Below, one piece after another: positions 50,987 to 63,175 of a DNA stretch of 64,000 nt. Every line of letters begins with the position of its first letter. Position 1 is the stretch's first letter. The DNA is from Himantopus leucocephalus. Taxonomy: Eukaryota > Chordata > Aves > Charadriiformes > Recurvirostridae. The DNA is taken from positions 150,676,654 through 150,740,653 of the forward strand of contig RSEF01000001.1 in assembly GCA_003993805.1 (NCBI GenBank), in the 5' to 3' direction. Made by a program: the position numbers and the translations under genes. The notes beneath the pieces were generated by a model. That model ran no database searches and was not told the origin of the DNA. It worked only from the letters and a program-made list of their open reading frames with translations.

Positions 50987-53900
50987 GTAAATTAATAAAC
51001 TTGTAGGTATAGGACATGATCATTTTAAAAGGATATTTTTGATGTGATCATCTACCACTAAGTTTTCTTAAATATTTTGGTTCTTGTTTTTATTCTTGCT
51101 TCTTGTAAAGGAACAGAACTTGTGTATGTGTTTTCATTAACAAAATCTGTGGCTTATGGGCAGAAATGCTTATAAAGCAAGTATTTATTTATGACAAAAG
51201 TCTGTCATACGAACTTTATATTTTAAGCTATGTAAATATAAATTTCATGTGTGTGAATGTTGAGTTGTATGTAACCAGACATACTTTAATATACCGAAAC
51301 GTATGTGCATTTAATCACTGTATGTTCCAAAGTTAATCATGGTTTTCTTGGCTAGAGGTAGGCTTTGTGAAGCAAATGCATCGCACCATCCTTTCATTCT
51401 TTTGTCAAAGGAAATGAAAATGGTAGATAGGCTGTATCTTCAGTCAAAGAACATGGCACACAGGCTCAAATTTTTTCCTTGCTGTCCGTGCTCCATTAGA
51501 CAGCACAAGAAGTGGTTTGTGCACCTCCTTTAGACTCAGTACAGTTCATGACTCAACAGCAGTAGCCCCACTGTATGCCCGGGAGGATTAACCCTCACAG
51601 TGTTCAGTTCTGATGTGCTGCATACATGTGTGTTTGGGTTTTTTTTTCTCCAGAGATGCTACCCTTTTCTCACCATGAATATGGTATCATGTAGAGACAG
51701 CAAAGTGATATTCAATGACTACTCTGTTACAGGTTCTGTGGGAAGGCACTGGCTTTTCTTTGTTTGTTTTTCACCTTAGGTTACGGCTGCTTTGCCCTCC
51801 TGAAGTGCCTGTGGTGACTTTGCCCTAATGTATGTAGAGGACTAGGCCTTGCCAAAATGTTAATATTTCTTTAATATTTTTAATTAGAATAAACAGCATT
51901 ACTGTGGGGGGGGAAAAAGGCAGCTAGATTTTTGTTCTAATATGCTTAGGTTTCATTCCAGTGAGCATCACGTAACTTTCTCCTGGCCTTGCTTGTTAGA
52001 ACTTCCATTGTATTTGATTCAAACAATAGTCCCAGCCGGTACCACACTGTGCCGCTGATCTTTCTGTTTGTTTCTGCTGTGATGTGAACTTAGCTTGCAG
52101 TTAGCTATACTTCTGTTGCTTTCAGCAGTAAGTTCTTCCCTGGCCTCTTTCCATCCCACCACCTCCCAGGTGCATTCTTTTTATGATTTGGTATTAGAAA
52201 AGTTCCACTCCATTGTGAAGAGAACCTTGTATTCTGTTCAGGTGTTACTCCTTTTTTATAGCCTCTGACTAGTAGTTCAGTTTCAAGTTTGCCTGGTGTA
52301 ATGCATACCTCTGACTTTAATTTCCTCTAGGGTGAGCACAGCAGCTAGCCTTTTCTTAGCCCAAGGAAATTCTGCTTATTCTAGGCTCTGGGTATGAACA
52401 TTTGTTCCCAGCCTGGTCCAACTTACAAAAATCTTTCTAGGTAAAAATATTACAAGAGGTTTTATTTTTTTATGTTTGTGGAAACTAAGCCTATATTATA
52501 TTGAGTCTGATGGATTTTTCCTGGAAAAAACATTTTAATACAAACTGAAGATTGCTCCATTATATTGTTTAAATGGGTAATCGAGAGGTATTTTTGGGGG
52601 GGAATAATTTTTCTTAATTCTCATAGAATTTAAGTAAAGGCAGTGTTATGTACTGAATAGAATTAACTTTTCATATCAGGTTAATTATATTACTACCTTT
52701 ATTAAATTTCTAATTTGAAGTATTTTATATCTACAGATATAACTCTTACATCAGTTAATTTTTTAAATTTTTTTTCCCCAGAGATGGCTTTGTTAGACGA
52801 GCTATAATTATGACTTTCTCCATCTCCTAGTCTCAAACCTCTAATACAGCCTTTCCTTATTTTGGAGAAAATGTAACATTGAGGATTTCTTGTTTTGACT
52901 GTTGCTGTTCTAATATGACAGTTTGTGAATGTTTTTCAGTTGAATCTTGGATTTTTGTCAGTGTTGAAAAAGCATGGGACTTCAGAATTCTAGGGAGGCT
53001 TATAGAGTTATAGATAAGTACCTATTTATTTTGGAAGTACCTTGATCATGTTTGATGTCAAGTTTGCTTAACTCAGCAGAAGTAGTTACAATTTCTAAAC
53101 ATGTCCTGAGTCACTATTTAAAATTTAAATGTATTGTTTAACACTTCTAGCAATAAAATTATAAACACTTTGTAGCTGTAAGAAGTTGTCCCTTTTGGCA
53201 GTAAGAACTGAGAGTGTAGGTATGGTCTATTCTTAGTACTTGTAATATGGAAAGTAGTTTTCTGCCCTTCACCTAGGTTTGGATTCATTTACCTCCCCAT
53301 TACTCTTAGTTCCCTATCACTTTATTAAAGCATCTTAGATAGAAGCAAGTGAGAACTACTGTCCTTATATGTAGGGTTTTGTGGGTTTCTTCTCTATTAA
53401 GAGGGAGAGGTGTCTGAATATGCCTCTTTCCAACTGTTTGACTACAGAAGCCTTGCTGCCTAAAGTAGAATAAATTCAAGACGTGGTGCATGAAACTAGT
53501 TTTATATGTTTGAATTGGCTTGGAACTGGCAGTGGCAAGTACCTCCTAGGGTAAAGGTGCAAGTCTAACCTATGTGAAATGAATTAGCACAAATCTTTAC
53601 AGTGATTGTTGCTTTAAGAGGTATGGACCTCTTAACAAACCTTTTTCATATGTTTGTCAGAAGGCCGTAAAGAGAAAGTGGATGCAAGAACTACATTTCT
53701 CTTTCACCTAGGTGTGACTGCTCTGTCATACAAATGATGTGAGGAAGTTAAACTGCTCCAGCCAGCTTGCTCCTGATCTTGTACTAATCCTCGCTCCAAC
53801 TCTTTCCTATTTTTCCATCCATTAAATCCTGTTCCCTCCTCCTCAATAGGACACATTCACTTCTCTTTCTTTTTTTTTTCTTTCCCCAGTCAAGTCAGTA

Positions 53901-56900
53901 ATTTATTTTGTTACTAACAACATATTGTTCTTCATGCAGAAAGCTAATAAGCCAGGAACCCCAAGCTATCTATAGACAGATCTTTCATTCTGTAAGCATG
54001 TGGTTAAATAGGTGAATATGAGTATAATGTATTTATTGAGTACTAATTTCAGAAAGTTGCCTAAGATTGGATCTTGTTTTTTTCCAAGTCCCTAAAATTG
54101 TTAGAGGAAGTCTGCATGAAAGGATAAAAAAAGGAATACGAATACCAAATAGTGAGTCTTAAGCATTCAGAATCATAATTCATTGTTTCAGAATCTTTTT
54201 GCTAAAAAATAAATGCTACCTATTGTTTTGTTCGTCTTTTGGAGTTCTTACGGCTCACACTTCAAGGTATTTTTCTGCGGTTGTTAACGCTAGGCATTTC
54301 AGCTTGCAGAAAAGAGATTCTCTGTGCAGTGGAATCTATTGCCTGGTTTTCTACAGGTGTCTTTTTCTTCCTTTTTCTTCCATTGTAGTATCCCATTCAG
54401 TAAATACTTCCATTATTCATTAAATATGTGTATTTGTTAGTAGCATGGTTTTTGCATTAGTAAGAAGAAACTATATTAATTGTAGGGTTTTTTTAATGCT
54501 TATAGGCACCTTAAAGTACTTGTGTCTGGTTTTAGTACCGAAGTAGTCTTTAAAATAAAAGGTGGCTTTACACTTGAAATATAAATGATTGTTCTTGTAA
54601 CGACATGGTTCAGAGAACTGATTATTTAGCAGTGGTTATACATAGAAAAATGGCTTTTAGCTTTCCTTGATTGTTAAAGTGCTATTCTTGTGAGAGTTTA
54701 TTATTTTTTTTAATTAGGGATCTTGTTTTCTTACAAAGTAGTTCTTATAAAAGGATCAACATTTTGTTATGCATATCTTGTTAGCAACCCAGCACATATG
54801 GGAAAATATTTTAGTCTGGTCTTATAGCACTCTCTTGATTAAAGCTTTAGCTCCTAGTATATTTTAGATACCACAGCTGAACATACTTCCCATAGCTAAA
54901 ACATTCTTAATGGTGACTATTTTAATTTGCAGAAATGTAAGCAGTTTGCCTATGGATTTGCAGAGGAAGTTAGAAAACTGGACTTCGGTGCTGTAACACC
55001 TGGTTATGATTTTATGAAAACACTTAGGTACCTATCTTATGCATCTATAAGATCATTTTTATGTGAAGCTGTCTAAAGAAGAATGGAGTGTGTATATTTT
55101 TTTCTGTACTGTGGGAAGCTCAGCACTATTTCACCCCTAACTTATTTGCAAGGTTTTTAAATAATGATGGTGAATAATGTTTAGCATTTTCTTTACTCTA
55201 GGGAAGGCATAGAGTCTATCCTTCCTTCTAATGCTCACGAGATAGCTGAGAACCGGCTCTATGTGTCAGTCACTAACACCAAAAATGCAGAAAATCACTT
55301 GGTTTCAAGTTTTGCCTCCAGGGAGGACCTCATTAAGGTAATAAAGTTGAATATTGTTGCTTTAAATAAAAATGCTTGAGTTTCTTCAAGGTTTGGGAGT
55401 ATATCATTAGCTGTACAATAAATCACTATTTTACTCAAGTAATCACTTACACTATCAGTGGTGCTACAACCATGCCATAAACAATGGAAAAAGAATTTGA
55501 TCTTACAGTTTCACAAATTTTGCTAAAATTTATTTTTGTGTTTCTTTCACTTGTTTTTAAATTACTACCTTGTAGGCAAAGTCTGTTTAAAAAGTAACAA
55601 GATAACTAGTGGTTACAGTAGGTGAGAATAAAATAGAGGATCTCCAAATTTTGTAACACTTAGTAGCATCTTTTTGCATCTGTTACTTCATTGATACCAT
55701 TTATATTGTGTTTCATCACAAGAGAAAGTAAAGAAAAGAAAGTTCCTGTCTTAAAGGAAGAAAATAATAATTAAATCCAGCACTTTCTACATGTCCTTGT
55801 GGGGAATAGCTATAATGTAATGTTAAGTACCATATATAAACTGTATTTTAACTGTCACTGGAAAGCGTATCTTTTACTGCCCATCTCTTTTCTTTTGAAT
55901 GCCACTTTAAATTTGGATCAGGATTGTATACATAAGCTGATATGCAATGGTAGGATGAGTTCAGATGCATGCAAAGCAAATGTTCTTTCTAGTAATTGAT
56001 TGTATCTTAGTGGAGGATGTCATAAGTTACAGCAGAATAAAGGAGGAAATAGAGTAAGAAGGATTTCCTTCTTTCCCTGTCCTTGTGGGTGCTCACAGTA
56101 AGTAAGAGATTCTTTATAATTAACACTCAAAAAAAAAAAAAATCACAATTGTTAACAAAATCTCAAAGTATGCATTGGAAGTTTGCCTTTAAAGTATCAT
56201 TATTTTAAAAAAATCTTGACTATTCTACACAGTCCATCAGTTCTCAAAATTTGTAGGACTTAAGCTTGTTGCATAATTATCTTTGCATGATTATCTCAGA
56301 TATGCAGTGTTATTTCTAGCTATGGTAGCCAACAGTGACAAGCATGGAGACTATTATTCTGTAGGTTTATGGTTTTTTGCAGTGGAATCTTCTGAAGACA
56401 ATTAGAAGCTTCAAGACAGCCTTGGAAATACATATATCTTGTTAGAATTTCAATAGTTCTTTCACTGACTTCACAATTTCTGGTCTATTCTTTTGTTCCA
56501 TATGCTAGCAGTGGAATGGGTTGGAATAACAGAAATAAAAATCAAAATAATTGCACACTGGAATACATTCATGTTGTCTGTTCTTTCAGTGCATCTCATA
56601 ATACATGCTTACATGTTTATAGTATTTTGGAAATTTTGAATTCTTAGAAAATCTGATTTATTAGAAGAGTAAACACTATTTAAATATGCCAGCAGAATGA
56701 TTGGGTCATCTTTTTTGACAATACTGTAGATTGCATTTTTTTTTTCAGCATATGCATGTTTAGTTTCTGTAAAATCACATTTACTTCACATTGTGTAAAA
56801 CTAAGTCTTTTGAATCACATTAATCGGTGAGTTAATTTTTGATATCTTGTTTTGAGAGTTGTCACTGTCAAGTCAAGAAACCAAACCCTATTGAATAGTT

Positions 56901-59900
56901 TTAATCATATTTTGGCATACCACAACAAGAAGACGTTTTGAGACAATGGTTTTATGTGAAACTGATGTATTGACTAATTACTGCTATATTATTTAATATA
57001 GATAGATATATTTGAAAATATGTATTGGTTCAGAATTACTTTGTTACTTTTTCTTCAATTTTATTCTCTATTCTTCATGCTTTCTTTTCTCTAGGTCCTC
57101 CTGGCAAGTAGTTTTGTACCAGTATATGCAGGAATTAAGCCAGTGGAATATAAAGGAGAGGTAATTTTTCATTAAGTTTAACTACCAACTTATTTTTTTG
57201 TGTAAGAGCATCCTTTGTTTATGATGTAGTTATTTGATCTTAAGGGAAGGCAACTGCAGTAATGTATTTTGTAGAACAGTTACTGCTTCTGTTGATACTG
57301 TAGAAACTGTGAACACTGTGAAAGATGACATGAGTTTGTTCATGTGTTCTTTCAAAAATTGTGGGTGCTAAGACTGACTGTAGCATTAAGCTGTTTCCTA
57401 AAGATAATGTCCCAATGCTTACCATGAGAAGAAAGTTCTCTTAGTAAAGATGCTTCTGAAGACAAGCTGTGCTACCAACTCTAAAATGTTTTTTGCTATT
57501 TAAGGGACCACCGTTCTGCGTTTCTGTATAATGGAAGTAAAAAGGGAGATCTTGGCAGATTGGGTGCTGCTGGAGCACATGTGTGTGTTTAAGTATGTGT
57601 TGTTTTCATGTCCTGTTCAGGATTACATGCTTACCAGGTACCTTCCAATCTCTTACCTCTGGACAAGCATTAAAGAATAAACTTTTTTTCCCCCTATAGC
57701 ACACGGCTATGAAGTTTTGAGATGTATACACTACTATAAAGAAAACCTTTTTACAGGTGCCTGTATTTGGTTTAGCTTCAACAACTTTTTTGTCTTTCTT
57801 ACGTAAATATATTAAGAATAATTTTGACTCTTTACTCTGTAATTACTAGGAGCATGAAAACAGACACATTTCTTTCTGAGAAGTACTGCATGGCACACTT
57901 TCCTTTATTTCCTCGTACGCATCCAAACGATGCCTTTAGAACATCTATAATCCTCACAGCCACCCTGCCTAAAAAAACACACAAAACCACATGCATTTGT
58001 CTCTAGCAAGAGGAAGTTGCAGTTTGTCATGTCAGAAAGCTTCTCAGCTTTAGAATTGTGTACACAGCAATACATATCAACTAAAACGTTTGAAGGGTTT
58101 AAATCAGTATTGCCTGACTGCTTGAGTTAAATGGAGACTGCTTGCAGCTTCCCAGGGTCTGGAAGTTTTGTTGATTGGAGTCTATATGTTGCTTGTGCAG
58201 TTCAAATGCCATACGTACATGTTTGAGGTTAATTCTGCCAATAGTTAAAGGGAAGGAAGTGTTGTTAAATTTCTTGTGGTGTTCTTTCAATTAAGAAATT
58301 GAAAAGTTGGCTCAGAGTTTTGTCCTAAACTTATTTAAAACCCATTTTACTGGTCGAACGTTGCTATTATGGTTTGCCTGGGTATTGTAGTATTTACTGA
58401 AACACCTGCAGCCTATTCTTAGTGGACTGTTCTTCTTCCTGCCCAACTTTATTTTTTGCATTCAAAAGTGAAATCAGTGAATGTTTCATGGAAACTGGTT
58501 CTTCTGTTATTTGAAAGCTTGTTGTCATTCCCAAAGCTTCTTACTTCTCTTCTGAAGTGAGAATCAGAAAAGGCAGTTTCTGAGAAGATTGCTTTCGTTT
58601 ATTGTTATTTGTTGGAATCATTAGTTCTGCATGTCTGCACTGACTTTTCTCAAACTCTGTAAAACTGCATTTGTGGCATAGGGATTTTTTTTATAATTTT
58701 TTTTTCATTATTTAGCAATATGTTGCTTATAAATGAATGTGACTTCCATTCTTTAACCCAGAGTGCTGGTGAGAGCAAAAACCATAGGATTTCTATTGCA
58801 ATAGTATTTCCATGGTGTGGAATAACAGGTAATGAGGATATGTGGGGGGGCAATAGGGGCCCTAAAGCATGCAGTGTAGAGCCGGATACATGGCATGTAA
58901 CCTCATGATCCAGACATGGTAAGCACTGAAGTCAGTAGGATGGACCGGATATTGATTTGGCTCTGTGAGGCCACTTATTGTATTAGCATCATATTCCAAG
59001 TTTCCTGAAAGCTTTACTTTAACAGACCAAAGTTCTGTCCGTGTGCATTTACGTAGCTGTGCTACCAACTCTAAAATGTTTTTTGCTATTTAGAGGACCA
59101 CCATTCTGCGTTTCTGTATAATGGAAGTAAAAAGGGAGATCTTGGCAGATTGGGTGCTGCTGGAGCACATGTTCCAGGGAATAAATTCTTTAGGCCATGT
59201 GGTCCATGGCAGCATGGAATAGAGCTTACTCTCTGCTAGCTGCTCGAGTCTACTGGCCTTATCTGTGCTTTGGGACAGTTGGTCTGGATCTTCTCTGGGC
59301 TATGTATGTCACATGCATACATACCACCAGGTCATCTGCGAGTGTTTTTGAAATGTATTTCAGTATGTTATCTGAGGTCGTGTTGCATGATACATAAGGG
59401 AGTATGGTGCAGTTTTGCTGGAATAGTATCAGAAAATAGCCAAACCTGTTGCTAGCCTGTCCACGCTGCCTATAGAGTGAACCCCAGGGTAAACCATTCC
59501 CAGCATTGTGCTACGGTTTTCTTTTTAGGACAAATGCTTTTGGGGAAGCATTTGGCTCACACTGGATTAGCTGGCATACCTGTAGTATGCACACTTGGAG
59601 GCTAGACTTTTGGGGTGAATAAGCTAAATTGCATGGTAGCATAGACATAACATCAATCTGTTCATAGTATGTGTTCTTCTGGTTTGATGAATCTAAAAAT
59701 AATCTGAAGGAAAAGAGAGTGTAAAATAACATCTGAGAATTTATAGTCTGTTAATGGCCTCAAGTAACTTTTTACCTGGGTTGGGTATTTAAGATGTCCT
59801 TGGACTAGTCTTCCAGTAACAGCAGGGTAAACTTGGTCCATGGGAAATAACCTTTCTTTGAGTTGGTTTGGTGTCCTCTGAACCTCCGGCAAGGTTAATC

Positions 59901-62900
59901 TTTAAGACAGATAAAGATCTGCAGGTGATAGAGTTGACTGTATCTGATGATGAGGCTGTAGTTTGTGTCACTGTAGTTCTTACAGAACAGCTTTGTAAAA
60001 GCCATCTACTGGTAAATGGGTAGATTCTGTTAGGTCCAGCCTGCATCCTTTTTCATCGTCTGGTTTGGTTTACGTTGCACATTATTTCAGAACTTCTCTG
60101 TCTTTGCACTGTACTTACAAAAAAGAAACTACTTCAGAAGTTACCAGGAATTTGCCTCATCAGCTAAGAAGCTGTCATGGTTTAGGTAGGACAAGAAGAC
60201 AGGACAAAATTGGTCCTGTTTTACCTCAAACCAGGACAGAAGCATTTTTCAAGAATTGGTTAATGGAATTAAAGGAATGTGGGGCGTTACATCTCTTCAT
60301 TTGCAGCATATCAGTGTTTTATTTTCACTATGTAATGTGAGGGACTGTGGAGCCAAAATATTTTTGACTGAGAAGAAGTTTCTTGCAAAGGCTTGAAAGA
60401 AAATAAAATGACAGAGGACAGGTCAGCCAGGAATAACAGAATCTACAAAAGTTAGTGCTTAGTAAAAAGTATTGCCCTTTCCTTGGTAAATATTTTGATT
60501 TTCAAATAAATATTGAAGTTACGTAAGAGGAGAGGGGAATAACCTAAATAATCAGAATTTTTAAAAGTGAGAGAACTTTAAGTGGTAGAATTACTAAGCT
60601 AGACTTGTGAAAGACAATAATGTCGTCTGTTAGTGCCTTTGACTTGGCTTAGACAGGAACTCCACTGTTCTTGTCATTGTAGGAGTTGCAACAAAAACCC
60701 ACTTAGTAGTCCAAGAAACATTGCATATAGATCAATAATAAATGACTATCTATAGCCACACACACAAAAGAAAAGCCTTGGTGTTAGAAACGTTAAGGTA
60801 TGTTGCAGCTTTGCTCACAGTTATCACAGCAGTGGTGTAATGGAGTTTCAGAAGTCTGAAAGATAGCTTTAAGTGGGTTTGGAATTATTATTTTTTTGCC
60901 TCCTTTTCTAAGGCAAAACAATTTGAATCATAAGCATTGAGAAATAAGATTTTTGTGGAAAGTGAAGGAATTCAATGGTGGGTTGTGGGTACTGTCATTG
61001 GGAACTAGTGTCAAGAGTCAAGCTCTAAAGCATGTTATGAAATAATAGGGTGAGAAGGGCCATTGAGATTACTGAATGGGAATATTTGTAGCTTATGTTT
61101 CAGGAGCATAGAAGAAGTGTGGAATGGCAAATTTCATCTGAGAAAGTGAAGAAAAGGGTGCGGTGGAGGGACAAAGCACACACACACACCGCCCAAGTGG
61201 TGCTTGCTGTATATCTGTGTGTAAAAGAGTAAATCCATGTATCGCCAGATACGGAGTTGACAGTGGAAGGAGGGGCAAGTGACAACAAAGTATTTTGTTT
61301 GCATGAACTCAAATGCAGCACTGGGAGAAATCTATACTTACAGAATTAAGAGGAAGTTTACTTTAAGCAAGAGTAAAGGACACAGCTGAGAGGTGTCTAT
61401 ACAACCAAGTGATAGACCTCAGGGAATCTCAGGGGCTTCTGAAGAACAAACACTGTAACCTGAGATAATGCTTCCTGTATGGCGGTCACTACATTGAAAG
61501 CCAGTGTCTTGCCAACAGTTTGAAGACAACTTTAACTTACATGTCATAACCAACTTCCCAATAGTATACTTTTTGTGGGAGATTTTTTTTTTTTAATTTT
61601 ATGACTAAATTCCTGTGGCATTTTCAGTAATTTTGTGGGAAAACTTGCATTATTTTGCCATTTCATAGTGGTCACATATAGTATCACCTACAGCAGAATA
61701 GCAGTCTTCTGCCTGATTGGTGCTAAAGAGTACCAGTACAATTTGCCATTTGTTTCTAGTGTTCTGTGTTAATGAAACTTGAAGCTGATATCCTGGATTA
61801 TTCAGTTTATCTTTGGGGAGGTCAAACCCTTAAGAAACACTAAGGTGGATCTTATAATATTACTTCTTACAGCATTTCAACTTGCCTAGCTTTAGGTGTC
61901 TGTAGTAGTCTACATTTTACATGGTTAATGTAATGGTATGTTTCTCTTATAGTTAGTGCAGAAGAGAAGAAAGTACAATTCAAATCAGATGTAAATGCAA
62001 ATGCCTGCTTTAGGATAAAGTGAGTTGTGCTAGAAGTGTTTTCTCTCCCCTGACGATAAAGGAAGTGTAGAATGACTAATTTGGCTGTAGATGTGTAAAC
62101 TTCAGTGAGATGCCTCTGATCACCAGACCTCATGTACAATGTCAGTGAGTGCATCTAGCTGGTAGACTGATGTTGAGTTTTGGGTTATGCATGTAAGCAC
62201 AGAAAGAAATATGAATGTATAAAATATATCAGAAAGAGATGTCACAGGTGTCACTGCTTATACTGGGATGGAATTTGTCCGTGGTCCCTGTGAAGATCAG
62301 GCTTGTGCCTTTAGAACCAAGAGTTCCTTAGTCTGCCTTTAGAACCAAGAAATATGTGGGGCTCTGCAAGAAATTAATTGCTTACTTTTGTTTTTTCTTC
62401 CTCATTCTTTCCTGTACTCAGCTCCTGTAGCAGACTTGATGTCTTCTCCCGCTTATGTGCCGTATTTGTTAAGCTCCTTCCCACCTTTACCCTCTAGTTT
62501 CTAGCTATTGCTGTCCTGTGTTGTGTATGTAAGAAGAGAGGAGGCTCTGGAAGAAGAAGAGAGAAGTCATGTTTGGTTTAGCTTGTGCAGTCAGTTTACT
62601 TGCGTGTACAGATTGTCCAGCTCCTAGTTTGAATCCAAGTAATGTTTTAGAGGAGTACATGTTATCTGATATGGTTCGCATGTAATATTAACAATCTTCT
62701 CTTTGATGTATATGTTGAGAAAAGTTTTGCATGGGGCATTTTGTTATTAGATCAACTAACAAACCTTATCAGTAGCTTAATAAATATATTACCCACGTAT
62801 TTACACATTATGCCAAATGCACATTGATTAAACACTGTGCATACATTGTCAGTTCCTTGACTTTTAAGCCTCATACTCAAGCCTATGCACGGTATTCTGA

Positions 62901-63175
62901 GAAGGAAACTTGTAAGTGTTCTTGACGGTTGGGTGGAGGAGGCAGGGACAGGAAGGATGAAGTATTCAGTTATGAACATACTGTACTAAAGTTACTTTGA
63001 AAATATTTTTATTTTCCAATAGAAGTGGGTTGATGGTGGCCTTACCAATGGCCTTCCTATCTTGCCTGTTGGAAGAACTGTTACGATTTCTCCTTTCAGC
63101 GGTCGATTAGATATCTGCCCACAAGATAAAGGACGTGTGGATCTTTATGTTAAATTTGCAAAACAAGATATAATG
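50807..63175 (+). CDS. PNPLA4: PNPLA4, patatin-like phospholipase domain containing 4 (coding exons 4-8; 3' end outside window)
   Basis: Spliced coding sequence 50,807-50,986, 54,933-55,027, 55,202-55,337, 57,095-57,160 and 63,023-63,175 gives 210 codons (630 nt). The mammalian protein is about 253 residues, so roughly 43 C-terminal residues lie beyond the window. PNPLA4 (GS2) belongs to the patatin/iPLA2 family and is known to hydrolyse triacylglycerol and retinyl esters and to have transacylase activity; a mitochondrial role has been reported. Family features: an N-terminal Gly-rich oxyanion-hole segment (CGFLGIYHLG, residues 11-20), the nucleophile elbow GASAG with Ser43, and the catalytic Asp163 in VDGG. 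All splice sites are GT-AG and phases are consistent. The canonical start MKHINLSFAACGFLG aligns with the mammalian start. Two leader exons lie upstream in the same frame. The gene stands alone downstream of a CpG island. Confidence 0.97.
50987..54932 (+). other. PNPLA4: PNPLA4 intron 4
   Basis: Intron of 3.9 kb, AT-rich with T tracts. No mobile element or RNA gene is recognised. Open frames such as 51,339-51,533 have no family resemblance. Confidence 0.8.
54933..55027 (+). CDS. PNPLA4: PNPLA4 exon 5
   Basis: Acceptor TTAATTTGCAG and donor CTTAG|GTACCT. It encodes residues 61-92, KCKQFAYGFAEEVRKLDFGA followed by VTPGYDFMKTLR, with the last codon split 2+1. The FGAVTPGYDFM segment matches the family. 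Residues 61-75 are more variable. Confidence 0.97.
55202..55337 (+). CDS. PNPLA4: PNPLA4 exon 6
   Basis: Acceptor TTTACTCTAG and donor TTAAG|GTAATA. It completes Arg92 and encodes residues 93-137, with ESILPSNAHEIAENRLYVSV followed by NHLVSSFASREDLIK. It is separated from exon 5 by the shortest intron (174 bp). Confidence 0.97.
55338..57094 (+). other. PNPLA4: PNPLA4 intron 6
   Basis: Intron of 1.76 kb, AT-rich. It contains an A13 run near 56,129 and nothing else recognisable. Confidence 0.85.
57095..57160 (+). CDS. PNPLA4: PNPLA4 exon 7
   Basis: Acceptor TTTTCTCTAG and donor GGAGAG|GTAATT. Exactly 22 codons in phase 0, residues 138-159, including VLLASSFVPVYAGIKPVEYK. The ASSFVP segment is a conserved patatin-domain element before the catalytic Asp. 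Confidence 0.97.
57465..57582 (+). repeat. 118-bp direct duplication, copy 1
   Basis: It starts AGCTGTGCTACCAACTCTAA and ends TGGAGCACATGT. It matches copy 2 at 59,055-59,172 with three substitutions (about 97% identity) and no indels. Flanks on either side do not match. Confidence 0.97.
59055..59172 (+). repeat. 118-bp direct duplication, copy 2
   Basis: Near-identical to 57,465-57,582, same orientation, 1,590 bp downstream in the same intron. The unit is not a repeat family I recognise and has no terminal repeats or poly(A). Confidence 0.97.
60173..60238. mobile_element. 66-bp foldback element with TG/CA ends and 5-bp target duplication
   Basis: The ends TGTCATGGTTT and AAACCAGGACA are inverted repeats. 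About 15 of 16 outer positions pair, with one mismatch and one bulge. An inner perfect 7-bp stem ACAGGAC/GTCCTGT closes a 7-base loop. GAAGC flanks it on both sides (60,168-60,172 and 60,239-60,243), as a target-site duplication would. TG/CA ends plus a 5-bp duplication resemble LTR-type integration, and long terminal inverted repeats resemble a MITE; the element is too short for an ordinary LTR. Family unknown. Confidence 0.55.
63023..63175 (+). CDS. PNPLA4: PNPLA4 exon 8 (last coding exon in window)
   Basis: Acceptor TTTTCCAATAG and donor ATAATG|GTGAGT, near consensus. It encodes 51 codons, residues 160-210. It begins KWVDGGLTNGLPILPVGRTV, with the catalytic Asp163 in the DGG motif, then SPFSGRLDICPQDKG, and ends KFAKQDIM in phase 0. 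The reading frame continues in an exon outside the window. Confidence 0.97.

Larger units (their letters stand above)
57161..63022 (+). other. PNPLA4: PNPLA4 intron 7
   Basis: Intron of 5.9 kb. It contains a 118-bp direct duplication (57,465-57,582 and 59,055-59,172), a 66-bp foldback element (60,173-60,238), a short CA run near 61,177-61,189 and a 17-bp direct repeat (62,306-62,322 and 62,334-62,350). No exon with family similarity is seen. Confidence 0.85.

Noticed and set aside
51339..51533. Open frame in intron 4 as an extra PNPLA4 exon
   Set aside because: Exon 4 already joins exon 5 in phase with family-matching residues, and this frame has no matching protein or flanking splice sites.
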